Below, piece by piece: positions 1-7,359 of a stretch of DNA of 64,000 bases (within the stretch, counting starts at the first letter, position 1; each line of letters begins with the position of its first letter). The position numbers and the translations under genes are program-made. The DNA is from Sulfopaludibacter sp035606355 (GTDB lineage: Bacteria; Acidobacteriota; Terriglobia; Bryobacterales; Bryobacteraceae): the NCBI GenBank assembly GCA_035606355.1, contig DATNFO010000066.1, forward strand, positions 62,001 through 126,000, in the 5' to 3' direction. Below the pieces are notes generated by a model. The model did no database searches. It was given only the letters and a program-made list of their open reading frames with translations, and was not told the DNA's origin.

Positions 1-1
1 T

Positions 2-496
2 TTCGACGACCGCCTGATGGGCGCTCCCGTGGTCACGGGCGGCGGCGGAATCGGCGCATACCGCTTTGCCGGTCCGCGAGGCAGCGAGACGCTGGATATC
101 ATGCAGAAGAAGTACCCGAACTGGTTCTCGCCCAACTTGCACGAGTTCTGGGGACAGCGGGAGAAGTTACCCTTCGACGAACATTGGTTCCTGGCTCTCG
201 CCGCGCCGCGCCCGTTTATCGCACTCGAAGGGGATGCGGATCGCATCTCCCTGCCCGAAGCAGTCCGGCAGTCCATCCTTGCCGCGAAGCCCGCTTATGC
301 TCTCTACGGCGCGCAAGACCGCCTGGGAGTCCATTACTCGAAGCATGCGCACGCCTTCACGACTGAAGATTGGACAGCGCTGATGGACTTTTTCGACAAA
401 TACCTGCTGGGCAAAAAAGTGGATCGCGCGTTCGACCGTTTCCCGACTGAGAAAGAGCTCGACGAAGCGGCACGAGCGGATTCGCCGGCGCGTTGA
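2..496 (+). CDS. CE15-like (glucuronoyl esterase family) alpha/beta hydrolase, C-terminal part
   Basis: The reading frame is open from the left edge, so only the last 164 or so residues are visible and the start lies outside the window. Visible pieces resemble the C-terminal half of CE15 esterases: a glycine-rich GGGGIGAYRF stretch, NWFSPNLHEF, then LPFDEHWFLALAAPRPFIALEGDAD. That last piece carries the conserved 'APRP' strand and the acidic region after it. A late His (VHYSKHAHAF) followed by W and a terminal helix would be the catalytic-histidine region. CE15 enzymes cleave ester links between glucuronoyl groups of xylan and lignin alcohols and are usually exported. The Ser nucleophile and any signal peptide are not visible. 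The family call rests on pattern recognition; another plant-polymer esterase family is possible. Confidence 0.65.
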   Translation, partial: FDDRLMGAPVVTGGGGIGAYRFAGPRGSETLDIMQKKYPNWFSPNLHEFWGQREKLPFDEHWFLALAAPRPFIALEGDADRISLPEAVRQSILAAKPAYALYGAQDRLGVHYSKHAHAFTTEDWTALMDFFDKYLLGKKVDRAFDRFPTEKELDEAARADSPAR

Positions 497-768
497 TCGC
501 GATCCGATGATCGGGCGAGCCGCCGCTGACGTCCAGCCCTGCGCGATGAGTCGCACGTAGCGACCGGTCTCCAGACCGGTTGCAGGCGAGCTGCGCTCGC
601 CCGGGCCAACTTCGTTCGACTCTGGAGTTTGGCCATTTCACCCTAAATCTGCGAGCTGTCGCGCTCCGCGCGACCCGACAGGAATCATTCATGTTGCGGC
701 GAGCAAAGCTCGCCTCGGGAGAAGTTGCAGTAGCGAACTAGCAGACAGGGCATACAATAATGAATGCG
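497..768. repeat. Intergenic cluster of REP-like palindromes
   Basis: About 270 bases without a gene, dense in dyad symmetry. A near-perfect palindrome (ACCGGTCT cc AGACCGGT) lies at 563-580. It is followed by GGCGAG/CTCGCC (585-590/596-601) and GGCGAGC/GCTCGCC with a 3-nt loop (698-704/708-714). The first palindrome recurs at 55836-55859 in another gene-free gap, which suggests a dispersed element family. A -10-like TACAAT at 753-758 probably starts transcription of the next gene. Confidence 0.6.
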
Positions 769-1146
769 ATGGATCGGGTTCGACGGCCGCTCATACTCCT
801 GGCCATAGCAGCGGTAATAGCCAATGCGCACTGCGTCGCGATGTGTGCGGTGCTGCCGTGTCACGCGACTGCCGCTTCGCAATCGAAGGAACCCGCGAGC
901 CTGCCGCCGTGCCACCGGCGCCATAATCCGAAACGAACGGATGCACCGAAGCCGTGCGCATCTTCCCTGCTGGTGGCCGACGCGCGAAATCTAACCGTAG
1001 TCGCGCCGTCGCACAGCGGGAAGCTTGCAGCCGCTCGGCCGGCCTCCGCGTATGTGCCACTGATGCCGCAGTTCGTGCGTGTCCCTCATGCGGCATCACT
1101 TCCGCCGCCACCGGCTTTGGATCCAAATTCCGTCCTCAGAATTTAG
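769..1146 (+). CDS. Small exported Cys/His-containing protein, possible metal-handling accessory
   Basis: A 125-residue product with an N-terminal hydrophobic signal segment (PLILLAIAAVIANAHC) followed by several Cys and His residues (VAMCAVLPCHA, later LPPCHRRH, KPCASS). No family was recognised. An upstream in-frame ATG at 760 sits one base after the -10-like TACAAT (753-758). The ATG at 769, ten bases downstream of the hexamer, is therefore the better start. It is 53 bases before, and co-directional with, a Met-rich outer-membrane-like protein, and a Cys-containing small protein follows that. The trio looks like an exported metal (perhaps copper) resistance or homeostasis unit; this is inference from composition and order only. 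Confidence 0.55.
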   Translation: MDRVRRPLILLAIAAVIANAHCVAMCAVLPCHATAASQSKEPASLPPCHRRHNPKRTDAPKPCASSLLVADARNLTVVAPSHSGKLAAARPASAYVPLMPQFVRVPHAASLPPPPALDPNSVLRI

Positions 1147-1199
1147 CCGCTCCCCGGTTCGTTCGCCTTTCGTCCGCGTCCAAACCAGGAGAGAGTTTT

Positions 1200-2501
1200 G
1201 TGCTTACAGAACTGAGTCTCGCCGTGTCATTGTCCGCCGTCGCGCTCTCGACCGCGTCCGCGCAAATGCAAATGCCGGACCAATCGATGGCCGGCATGAA
1301 CCACGGCATGCAAATGAACGAAGCTGGAATGTACTTGATGAATATGGCCAGCGGTACGAGTATCAATCCGCAATCGTGGCCTATGCCGATGCTGATGCCG
1401 AGGGCCGGTTCCTGGAACCTGATGCTGATGGGACAGGCATTCCTCGTCGACACTCAGCAGGCCGGTCCGCGCGGCGGCGATAAACTATATTCCGCGAACA
1501 CGTTCATGGTGTCGGCCGAGCACAGTCTCGGAAGCGGCAGTTTGATGTTTCAATCGATGTTCAGTCTGGAGCCTGCGACCATTGCGAATCGCAGTTATCC
1601 GCTGCTCTTCCAGACCGGTGAAACGGCATACGGCCGTCCGCTCACCGACGCTCAGCACCCGCACAACTTCTTTATGGCGCTTGGCGTTCAGTACGCGCAC
1701 CCGGTCGGTGAGAACACCATGCTGCAGCTATACTACGCTCCAGTCGGCGATCCGGCGCTGGGACCCGTTGCCTACCCTCACCGCGCCTCCGCTGCCGAAC
1801 TCCCTGAAGCGACACTCGGCCACCATTGGCAGGATTCCACGCACATCGCGAGCGACGTCGCCACGGTCGCTATCAAACATAGCTGGTTGCGCCTGGAGGC
1901 CAGCGGGTTTTACGGCAGTGAGCCGGGCGAAAATCGCTGGACCATCGACTGGGGACCGATGAATTCCTATTCCGGCCGCGTGTCGGTTTTGCCATCGAAA
2001 AACTGGATGTTTCAAATTTCGGCGGGGCGGCTGGCGCATCCCGAACAACAGGAACCGGGCGACGTCGTGCGCACGACCGCGTCGCTGCACTACACGCGGC
2101 CCGTCGATTCCGGCGGCGCCTGGTCGACAAGCTTGATCTGGGGACGGGACCACGGCACATTCACGCACCACAATTTGAATTCGTACCTCGCCGAGACCGT
2201 GTACCCGGTCGGCGGCGGGAACTTCCTTACCGGCCGCATCGAATACGTAGACAAAGACGAGTTATTCGCCAATTCGCCCGCGTTAGAAGAGCAATTGGAC
2301 CGAACGGCCGGAAGCACATTCCGCGTCGGCGCCTATACCGGCGGGTACACGAGAGACATCGGGACGTATAAGGATATTGAAACGGGCATCGGCGCCAATT
2401 TGACCGCGTACGCTGTCCCAACCGCAATCAAGCCGTACTACGGCGAGCGTCCCTGGGGGATTAATCTGTATCTCAGATTGCGGATCAAGCCCGCTAAGTA
2501 G
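1200..2501 (+). CDS. Exported Met-rich beta-barrel-like protein, putative copper-associated
   Basis: The frame is open from 954, but the GTG at 1200 is preceded by AGGAGAG (1187-1193) and begins a good signal peptide (LSLAVSLSAVALSTASA-Q), giving 433 residues. Just after the signal comes a Met/His-rich stretch (MQMPDQSMAGMNHGMQM, then PMPMLMP), the kind of low-complexity segment that binds Cu(I) in copper proteins. The rest alternates short polar and aromatic strands with glycine turns and ends in an amphipathic strand (GINLYLRLRIKP), as expected of an outer-membrane barrel. Neighbours are two small exported Cys-containing proteins on the same strand. The exact family was not recognised; copper is inferred from the Met/His motif. 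Confidence 0.6.
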   Translation: MLTELSLAVSLSAVALSTASAQMQMPDQSMAGMNHGMQMNEAGMYLMNMASGTSINPQSWPMPMLMPRAGSWNLMLMGQAFLVDTQQAGPRGGDKLYSANTFMVSAEHSLGSGSLMFQSMFSLEPATIANRSYPLLFQTGETAYGRPLTDAQHPHNFFMALGVQYAHPVGENTMLQLYYAPVGDPALGPVAYPHRASAAELPEATLGHHWQDSTHIASDVATVAIKHSWLRLEASGFYGSEPGENRWTIDWGPMNSYSGRVSVLPSKNWMFQISAGRLAHPEQQEPGDVVRTTASLHYTRPVDSGGAWSTSLIWGRDHGTFTHHNLNSYLAETVYPVGGGNFLTGRIEYVDKDELFANSPALEEQLDRTAGSTFRVGAYTGGYTRDIGTYKDIETGIGANLTAYAVPTAIKPYYGERPWGINLYLRLRIKPAK

Positions 2502-2529
2502 CGCAGCGAAAAAGTAATTAGGAGATCAA

Positions 2530-2850
2530 ATGAAAACAATGATTCTGATTGCAGTTGCCATGGCAGGCGGCCTGACAGCCGCGGACCACCAGACCTTTAC
2601 GGGAGTCATCACCGATACGATGTGCGGGAAGAAGCACGGCATGCTCCCGGGCCAGTCCGACGAAAAATGTATCGCCGCCTGCGTGAAAGGGTCGAGCAGC
2701 CAATATGCCCTTTATGACGGTAAGGTGGTACTCAAGCTCAGCGACCAAAAAACGCCCGCGAAATACGCTGCGCAAAAAGTGAAGGTGACGGGGACTCTGA
2801 ATGAAAAAACGCAGACCATCAAGGTGATCTCGATTGAGCCGGAGAACTGA
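2530..2850 (+). CDS. Small exported protein with TDTMCGxxH motif (DUF5818-like)
   Basis: A 106-residue product with a short signal peptide (MKTMILIAVAMAGGLTAA) and a strong ribosome site (AGGAG just before 2530). The mature part begins TFTGVITDTMCGKKHGM and has another Cys pair (EKCIAACVKG). It then shows beta-rich OB-like strands (YALYDGKVVLKLSD, KVKVTGTLNEKTQTIKVISIE). Such 'TGxITDxxCGxxH' proteins are common small periplasmic proteins in Acidobacteriota, and the Cys/His arrangement could bind metal or haem. It is 28 bases after the Met-rich barrel gene, so probably in one operon. Its 3' end lies two bases from the end of the convergent candidate selenoprotein ORF. Confidence 0.7.
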   Translation: MKTMILIAVAMAGGLTAADHQTFTGVITDTMCGKKHGMLPGQSDEKCIAACVKGSSSQYALYDGKVVLKLSDQKTPAKYAAQKVKVTGTLNEKTQTIKVISIEPEN

Positions 2851-2852
2851 CT

Positions 2853-3017
2853 CTACAGAGATTCCTGTTTTGCCTTTGTTTCTTGACTTTCGTTGCGTCG
2901 CGCCGCGACGTCGCAGGAGGCCGACATTCAAGTCGACACACCGAAGCGGGGCAGAACCCACTTCATGATCGCGAAATAGGCGGCGATAATCGCCGCCCAC
3001 ATCAGCCACTCGGGCAT
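2853..3017 (-). CDS. Candidate small membrane selenoprotein (54 residues, in-frame UGA at 2930-2928)
   Basis: Read on the minus strand from the ATG at 3017, the frame encodes MPEWLMWAAIIAAYF, then MKWVLPRFGVST: one membrane helix and a basic LPR turn. It then meets TGA at 2930-2928. The same frame stays open for 24 more codons (MSASCDVAARR, then a charged tail) and ends at TAG 2855-2853. If UGA is selenocysteine, the product has Sec30 and Cys35. Eighteen bases after the UGA, a perfect 6-bp hairpin with a GGC loop (2910-2905/2901-2896) meets the usual description of a bacterial SECIS: a short apical loop starting with G, 16-37 nt from UGA. The ATG is six bases after the secretin stop, so translation is probably coupled. 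The alternative is a 29-residue membrane peptide ending at TGA. No sel genes are in the window. Confidence 0.45.
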
Positions 3018-3023
3018 ACTCTT

Positions 3024-4472
3024 TCAGTATACGGGATCACCGCGGATCCCTTCGCGGACCATTCCGGCCGTATCGGTGGGGGCCGAAGCCGGCGCCGTGC
3101 TGCGCTTCTTGAACTCGATCACATCTTCAACCGGAATCGGCGCTCGCGGCGCCACCGGAACAGGCGCGGCTTTGTCGCCGTTGCGGGGTGGTTGCGCCGC
3201 GGGCAGATCGGCCGGAAGAAAGTTGGCAGGAAACGTCAGCGCAGGAACCTCTTGCCATGAATTCGGCAGCGACACGATGGTTGGAGTAATGATGACCAGG
3301 AGTTCGCTATTGTTCCGGGTTACCGACCTGCTTTGAAATAGTTTCCCGAGAACGGGAATATCGCCGATTCCCGGTATTTTCGAAAAGCTCTCGGTAGTCT
3401 GCCGGTCCAGTAAACCGGCGATCACGAAACTCTGTCCGTTGGGCAATTCCACTTCGGTCTGCACTTTTCGGATGGAGGTCCCTGGGACCGTGGTGCCCGC
3501 GACGGTGACAGAATTGGCGTAATCCAAGGCGCTGACTTCCGGAGCGACTTGCAGACGGATAGTGCCCGCCGGCGTGATTCGCGGCAGGAACCCGAGCCTT
3601 ATCCCGTACTCCTTAAACGCGATTGTAATTGAGTTGGCGCCGGCGCCCGGCTGCACGATCGGGAATGGAAATTCGCCGCCCGCAACGAACGATGCCGCGG
3701 TATTGTCAACCGTCAGCAGGTTCGGTTCGGCGAGCACTTGCAGCAGGTTCCTGTTTTCCAGCGCCTGAATGACCGCCGCGATATTCAGGTCCGGGCGGAA
3801 AAGGAAGATGTTCGCGGCCTGGCTCAGCGAAAACGGCGGTCCGCCCGTCTGGCTCATCACCGAACCGGTGCCAATCGCCGATTTCTGATTGAACGCGCCG
3901 CTCGCCAGGTTGAGGCCCAGGTTGTTTGCGGCGCTCCGATCCACACTGGCAAAGCGCACTTGCAGCAGGACCTGCCGTTCAGCGGAAGGCGCCGCCACGC
4001 GGAGGAGGTTTACGCCCTTTGCAACCGTGGAAACGATGTTCATCACCCGCTCGGCGGCGTCGAGGTCCGCGACAACGCCGCGCACGAAAGCCGTGCCATT
4101 CACCGGGGTAATGGCGACGTCGCTTCCCGGCAGTTCGCGTTCGATCTGCTCGCGCACTGCGTTCCATTTCGAGGGGTTCTCATGAACCATCACGTCATAC
4201 GTCAGATGCGTTTCGTCTTCCAGCCAGATCGTTACCGAAGTCTCTCCCGGACTCTTGCCGTTGAGCAGCAATTCTTTCGGACCGATTCCGACTGACTCGA
4301 CGATCTCCCCCGACGCCGTTGCGACCTGCCTAATCTTCAGAGGGCTATCGATAACCAGCGACTTGCCAACCGTCAGCGTCAACACCGGTGGCGCCACGGC
4401 AGACTGCCCAGCCGCCTCAGGGCTGTTCGAAACGGCCAAAACCACGGCCGCAAATGCTATGACGCTACGCAT
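3024..4472 (-). CDS. cpaC: Tad/Flp pilus secretin (CpaC/RcpA family)
   Basis: A 482-residue outer-membrane secretin that forms the exit pore of the Tad pilus. From the ATG at 4472 there is a signal peptide (MRSVIAFAAVVLAVSNSPEAAG-Q). Next come the N-terminal CpaC-type domain (LTLTVGKSLVIDSPLKIRQV), a BON-like segment near residues 135-165, and the secretin core: VLAEPNLLTVDNTAASFVAGGEFPFPI, then VELPNGQSFVIAGLLDRQ and KIPGIGDIPVLGKLFQS. The tail is proline- and alanine-rich. The frame extends 30 codons upstream of 4472, but that part has no signal-like sequence. It is divergent from the LuxR-type gene at 4556, with a 14-bp palindrome between, and its stop lies six bases before the candidate selenoprotein. 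Confidence 0.9.
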   Translation of the reverse strand: MRSVIAFAAVVLAVSNSPEAAGQSAVAPPVLTLTVGKSLVIDSPLKIRQVATASGEIVESVGIGPKELLLNGKSPGETSVTIWLEDETHLTYDVMVHENPSKWNAVREQIERELPGSDVAITPVNGTAFVRGVVADLDAAERVMNIVSTVAKGVNLLRVAAPSAERQVLLQVRFASVDRSAANNLGLNLASGAFNQKSAIGTGSVMSQTGGPPFSLSQAANIFLFRPDLNIAAVIQALENRNLLQVLAEPNLLTVDNTAASFVAGGEFPFPIVQPGAGANSITIAFKEYGIRLGFLPRITPAGTIRLQVAPEVSALDYANSVTVAGTTVPGTSIRKVQTEVELPNGQSFVIAGLLDRQTTESFSKIPGIGDIPVLGKLFQSRSVTRNNSELLVIITPTIVSLPNSWQEVPALTFPANFLPADLPAAQPPRNGDKAAPVPVAPRAPIPVEDVIEFKKRSTAPASAPTDTAGMVREGIRGDPVY

Positions 4473-4502
4473 AGCCGGATGATCGGCAGAAGCCGCTGCT
4501 AA

Positions 4503-4516
4503 CTTTAGGCCTAAAG
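4503..4516. promoter_or_regulatory. Perfect 14-bp palindrome between secretin and regulator genes
   Basis: CTTTAGGCCTAAAG is a perfect palindrome in the 83-base gap between the secretin start (4472, minus) and the LuxR-type regulator start (4556, plus). LuxR/NarL-type regulators bind short dyads as dimers, so this is a plausible operator for the adjacent regulator and for the secretin. The assignment is inference from position and symmetry. Confidence 0.4.
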
Positions 4517-4555
4517 CTCCCGCGACTGGCCGCCGATAGTTGTTCGGAGCGAAAA

Positions 4556-5269
4556 ATGTCACCTTCCAAACGCAGCCAAACGGCGCGCGTTGCGTTGTAC
4601 ACGCGCCAGCCTTTTATCGCCGCCGGGGTCGCGGCGGTCTTGCAGGACCGCCCGGACCTATCCTTAGCTTGCTGCGAGGACGGGATTCCCGGGATGCTGG
4701 ATTATCTGCGGTCAGAGCAGCCGGATATCCTGCTGCTGCATCTGATTTCCGGCATTGCACTGTCCGACTTGCGAGAGATACGGCGCGTCGCGGAACGTTG
4801 CCCGCTGGTGTTGTGGGGCGATCAGGTGGGCGATGAATTTGCATTTCAGGCGATGCAGTTGGGCGTGCGGAGCCTGTTGCCCGCCCATGTGTCGGTGGAA
4901 GAGATGTTGACCGCACTGCGGAACGTGCACCTCGGCATGATCTGCTTTGAGAGAGATTTCGTGGAGCGAGTGTTATCGCGGAGGCCGGTCGCCCTGACCA
5001 GCCGGCAGGGGCAGATCGTTTCTCTCGTGGCTCAGGGATTGAAAAACAGGGAAATCGCCGTCTCGATGGGGATCACCGAGGGAACCGTCAAGTTATACAT
5101 GTATAAGTTGTTCAAAAAGCTCGGCACCAACAGCCGCCTGGACTTGGCGCTGTATGCCCGCAACAACCTTTTCGGCGGCCAGAGCTGCATGGAGGAACGG
5201 GGCGAATCACGGGTTGAACGCCTGCGGATACTGGCCCCCAGAAACGCGGCCGAAATGATGGTTCATTGA
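4556..5269 (+). CDS. LuxR-family regulator with a degenerate (phosphorylation-dead) receiver domain
   Basis: 237 residues: a receiver-like fold (about 10-130) followed by a canonical LuxR/NarL helix-turn-helix (about 145-200: LTSRQGQIVSLVAQGLKNRE, then TEGTVKLYMYKLFKKLGTNS). The receiver lacks every activation residue. The acidic pair after strand 1 is replaced by LYTRQP. The phosphoacceptor Asp is His62 (DILLLHLISG). The switch Ser/Thr is absent (LVLWGDQ), and so is the conserved Lys (SLLPAH). It should therefore not respond to a histidine kinase in the usual way; it may bind a ligand, a partner protein, or act constitutively. Placed inside the Tad locus and divergent from the secretin, it is a likely pilus regulator. 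Confidence 0.85.
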   Translation: MSPSKRSQTARVALYTRQPFIAAGVAAVLQDRPDLSLACCEDGIPGMLDYLRSEQPDILLLHLISGIALSDLREIRRVAERCPLVLWGDQVGDEFAFQAMQLGVRSLLPAHVSVEEMLTALRNVHLGMICFERDFVERVLSRRPVALTSRQGQIVSLVAQGLKNREIAVSMGITEGTVKLYMYKLFKKLGTNSRLDLALYARNNLFGGQSCMEERGESRVERLRILAPRNAAEMMVH

Positions 5270-5293
5270 GAAGCCATCTGGCGTGAAGAGTGC

Positions 5294-5327
5294 GAGCCGG
5301 CAAGCGCGATGGCAGGCGTGCCGGCTC
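5294..5327 (+). terminator. Hairpin downstream of the LuxR-type gene
   Basis: A perfect 9-bp stem (GAGCCGGCA 5294-5302 / TGCCGGCTC 5319-5327) with a 16-nt loop begins 24 bases after the regulator stop and is followed by TTCCCCT. It could end transcription of the regulator and, from the other side, of the pilus genes that converge on it. There is no clear U-tract, so it may instead act as an mRNA 3'-end stabiliser. Confidence 0.4.
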
Positions 5328-5345
5328 TTCCCCTCAGTGAAATCG

Positions 5346-5441
5346 CTATCCGGCTTTCCGGCTTTTCCGGCGAAAAAACAAAACACCGCCGAAAAGAACG
5401 GCTAGAACTCCGCAAATCACGCGCAACGTCGAAGAATCCAT
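5346..5441 (-). CDS. 31-residue single-span membrane protein in the Tad operon
   Basis: A very short ORF starting MDSSTLRVICGVLAVLF, with one hydrophobic helix (about 6-23) followed by a strongly basic tail (RRKSRKAG). An AAGGAG ribosome site lies ten bases before the ATG at 5441. It begins 35 bases downstream of the tadC stop on the same strand and is followed by the hairpin at 5294-5327, so it would be the last gene of the tadBC operon. The positive-inside rule puts the C-terminus in the cytoplasm. No family was recognised; a pilus platform accessory is only an inference from position. Confidence 0.6.
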   Translation of the reverse strand: MDSSTLRVICGVLAVLFGGVLFFRRKSRKAG

Positions 5442-5476
5442 ATTCGTATCGCTCCTTTCCTGCTTATCGGCCAAAC

Positions 5477-6397
5477 TCAGAGATTTTCAATCATGGGCAC
5501 CAGATCCCGAATTAAATGCGTAATCACCGGGCCCACGGTCACCACGAAAAGCGACGGCAACACGCAAAAGAAAATCGGAAACACCAGCTTCACGGCGAGT
5601 TTGGCGGCTTGCGCTTCGGCCCTCTGCCGCGCCATCGTCCGTATGTAGTCGGCATGTTCGCGCAGACACTGCCCGATACTGGTGCCGAACTTGTCCGTCT
5701 GCACGAGCACCGCGACCAGTTTCTTGAGATCGTCCACGCCTGTACGCTCCGCCAGATTGTGCAGCGCCTCCGTGCGCGATTTGCCGGCGCGCAGTTCCAG
5801 ATTCATGAGCGCGAATTCCGAACAGATCTCGGGATGCGCGGATTGCAGTTCCTTCGACACTTGCAGCGTCGTCTGGTCTATACCCAGGCCCGCTTCGACG
5901 CACACAACCATCAGATCGAGCGCATTCGGCAGTCCCCGCGACAAGGCGCGATGCCGGCGGCGTATGCGCAACAGCAGGTATTGGCCGGGAAGCATGTAAC
6001 CGGCGGCGGCTGAGGCGGCAACGATCATCGGCCAGTTCGGGTGGGCGGCAGAGGCATGGAGCGTGAAGGCGAGCGCTGCCGCCGCGAAAAGGCAGGTGCT
6101 CACCAGTCGAGCGCCCTGGAAATAACGGTCGGCGTGCGGGCGGCGGAATCCCGCGCGAATCAGGTGCCGCCGCAGTTGCGGCAGCATACGCGCCGAGACC
6201 GGCAAGATCCCGCCAACTTGTGTGATCAACTCGCGCCAGACCGCGGTCAGCGGCACCGACGCGGCGGCAGCCGGCTCGGGCGGCGCCAATCGCCGCACTG
6301 CTAGATTGTGCTGAGAATTCAGCGAGAGTAAGGCGGACGCAGTTCCCCCGCTTACGGCGAAGAACAACACGACCGCGAGAATATCCAGTCCGCTCAT
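5477..6397 (-). CDS. tadC: Tad pilus inner-membrane platform protein TadC
   Basis: 306 residues from the ATG at 6397, which overlaps the tadB stop by four bases (ATGA). This is a type II secretion F-domain protein. An N-terminal helix and a paired hydrophobic segment (about 95-140) precede a cytoplasmic helical bundle with the usual motif LDLMVVCVEAGLGIDQTTLQ. Then come LRAGKSRTEALHNLAERTGV and VDDLKKLVAVLVQTDKFGTS. It ends in a C-terminal membrane segment (LVFPIFFCVLPSLFVVTVGP). TadC and TadB form the platform on which the CpaF ATPase drives Flp pilin assembly. Upstream in-frame codons back to 6466 lie inside tadB and are not needed. Confidence 0.92.
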   Translation of the reverse strand: MSGLDILAVVLFFAVSGGTASALLSLNSQHNLAVRRLAPPEPAAAASVPLTAVWRELITQVGGILPVSARMLPQLRRHLIRAGFRRPHADRYFQGARLVSTCLFAAAALAFTLHASAAHPNWPMIVAASAAAGYMLPGQYLLLRIRRRHRALSRGLPNALDLMVVCVEAGLGIDQTTLQVSKELQSAHPEICSEFALMNLELRAGKSRTEALHNLAERTGVDDLKKLVAVLVQTDKFGTSIGQCLREHADYIRTMARQRAEAQAAKLAVKLVFPIFFCVLPSLFVVTVGPVITHLIRDLVPMIENL

Positions 6398-7359
6398 ATT
6401 TCGAAAGTCACCAGTTTGCGAATGATTGCGTAGCCCAGGAATTGCAGAGTAAGCGCGGCGGCGCACAGTTCGTGCCCTACCGGGTCTTTCACGAAGAACG
6501 ACGCGTAGCTCGGGTTTACTACGAACATGATGGCCGCCACAGCGGCCGGAATCGATGACAGAATGCGGCCGGACATGAGCCCCTGTGCGCTCACAGCGCG
6601 AATGCGCGCCCGTAGCTTAAATCGTTCTCGCATCAATTGCGCAAGCTTGTCCAGAAGCTCGGCGAGATTGCCGCCCGTCCGTTTCTGCAACAGCACGGCG
6701 GAAACGAAAAACCCCATATCGATGGACGGCACGCGCAGCACCAGCCTGCGCAACACGATCTCCAGCGGCTGGCCGAGATTCTGCTGCTCAAAGGCACGGC
6801 GTAGTTCGCCCGCCACCGGGTCGCTGAATTCCTTGCACGCCATTTCGAGCGCCACCGAGAACGCGTGCCCGGCGCGCATCGAGCGCGAGATGAATTCGAG
6901 GCAATCCGGCAACTGTTCTTCGACAGCTCTTACACGCGCCCTGCCCTTCCGCTGAACGTACCAGAGCGGAGCGGCGCCGAAAAGTAAACCCACGGCCAGA
7001 GCCGCCGCGGGCATGGCGTTCCCCATCACTACGGTCGCGATCAGGAATCCGGTCAGGAATAACCCGATGGACCGCCGTAGAAGGTCCACGGGCGTCCATT
7101 TCAGCGCGGCGACTTCGAGCATGTTGCGCGCGCGGTCGCGAAACTGCGGAATCGCCAGCAGACGCCCGGTAATCAGCCCGCGAGCTTCCTTGACGCCGTC
7201 GATGACTTTCGGACGCACGCTGCGCGAAGGCTCCTGCTCCTCCGGCATCCTCCCGACGCGGCGCATCGCCGCCGCCGTGTTACGCCGCTCCAGCACCCGC
7301 CCGATCACGTAGTACATGAGCACAGCATTGAGAGTCGTGATAAAAAACAGCCCGGCCAT
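6394..7359 (-). CDS. tadB: Tad pilus inner-membrane platform protein TadB
   Basis: 321 residues, the second T2SS F-domain platform subunit. It has an N-terminal membrane helix (MAGLFFITTLNAVLMYYVIG), two central spans (about 92-130), and a cytoplasmic domain with the diagnostic LPDCLEFISRSMRAGHAFS and RTGGNLAELLDKLAQLMRER. C-terminal spans follow. The start ATG overlaps the upstream ATPase stop by one base (TAATG), and the stop overlaps the tadC start, so the three are translationally coupled. It acts in the inner membrane with TadC as the partner of the TadA/CpaF motor. Confidence 0.92.
   Translation of the reverse strand: MAGLFFITTLNAVLMYYVIGRVLERRNTAAAMRRVGRMPEEQEPSRSVRPKVIDGVKEARGLITGRLLAIPQFRDRARNMLEVAALKWTPVDLLRRSIGLFLTGFLIATVVMGNAMPAAALAVGLLFGAAPLWYVQRKGRARVRAVEEQLPDCLEFISRSMRAGHAFSVALEMACKEFSDPVAGELRRAFEQQNLGQPLEIVLRRLVLRVPSIDMGFFVSAVLLQKRTGGNLAELLDKLAQLMRERFKLRARIRAVSAQGLMSGRILSSIPAAVAAIMFVVNPSYASFFVKDPVGHELCAAALTLQFLGYAIIRKLVTFEI

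Noticed and set aside
3738..4295. 185-codon plus-strand frame opposite the secretin gene
   Set aside because: Arg/His-rich antisense shadow; the secretin signatures on the other strand are unambiguous.
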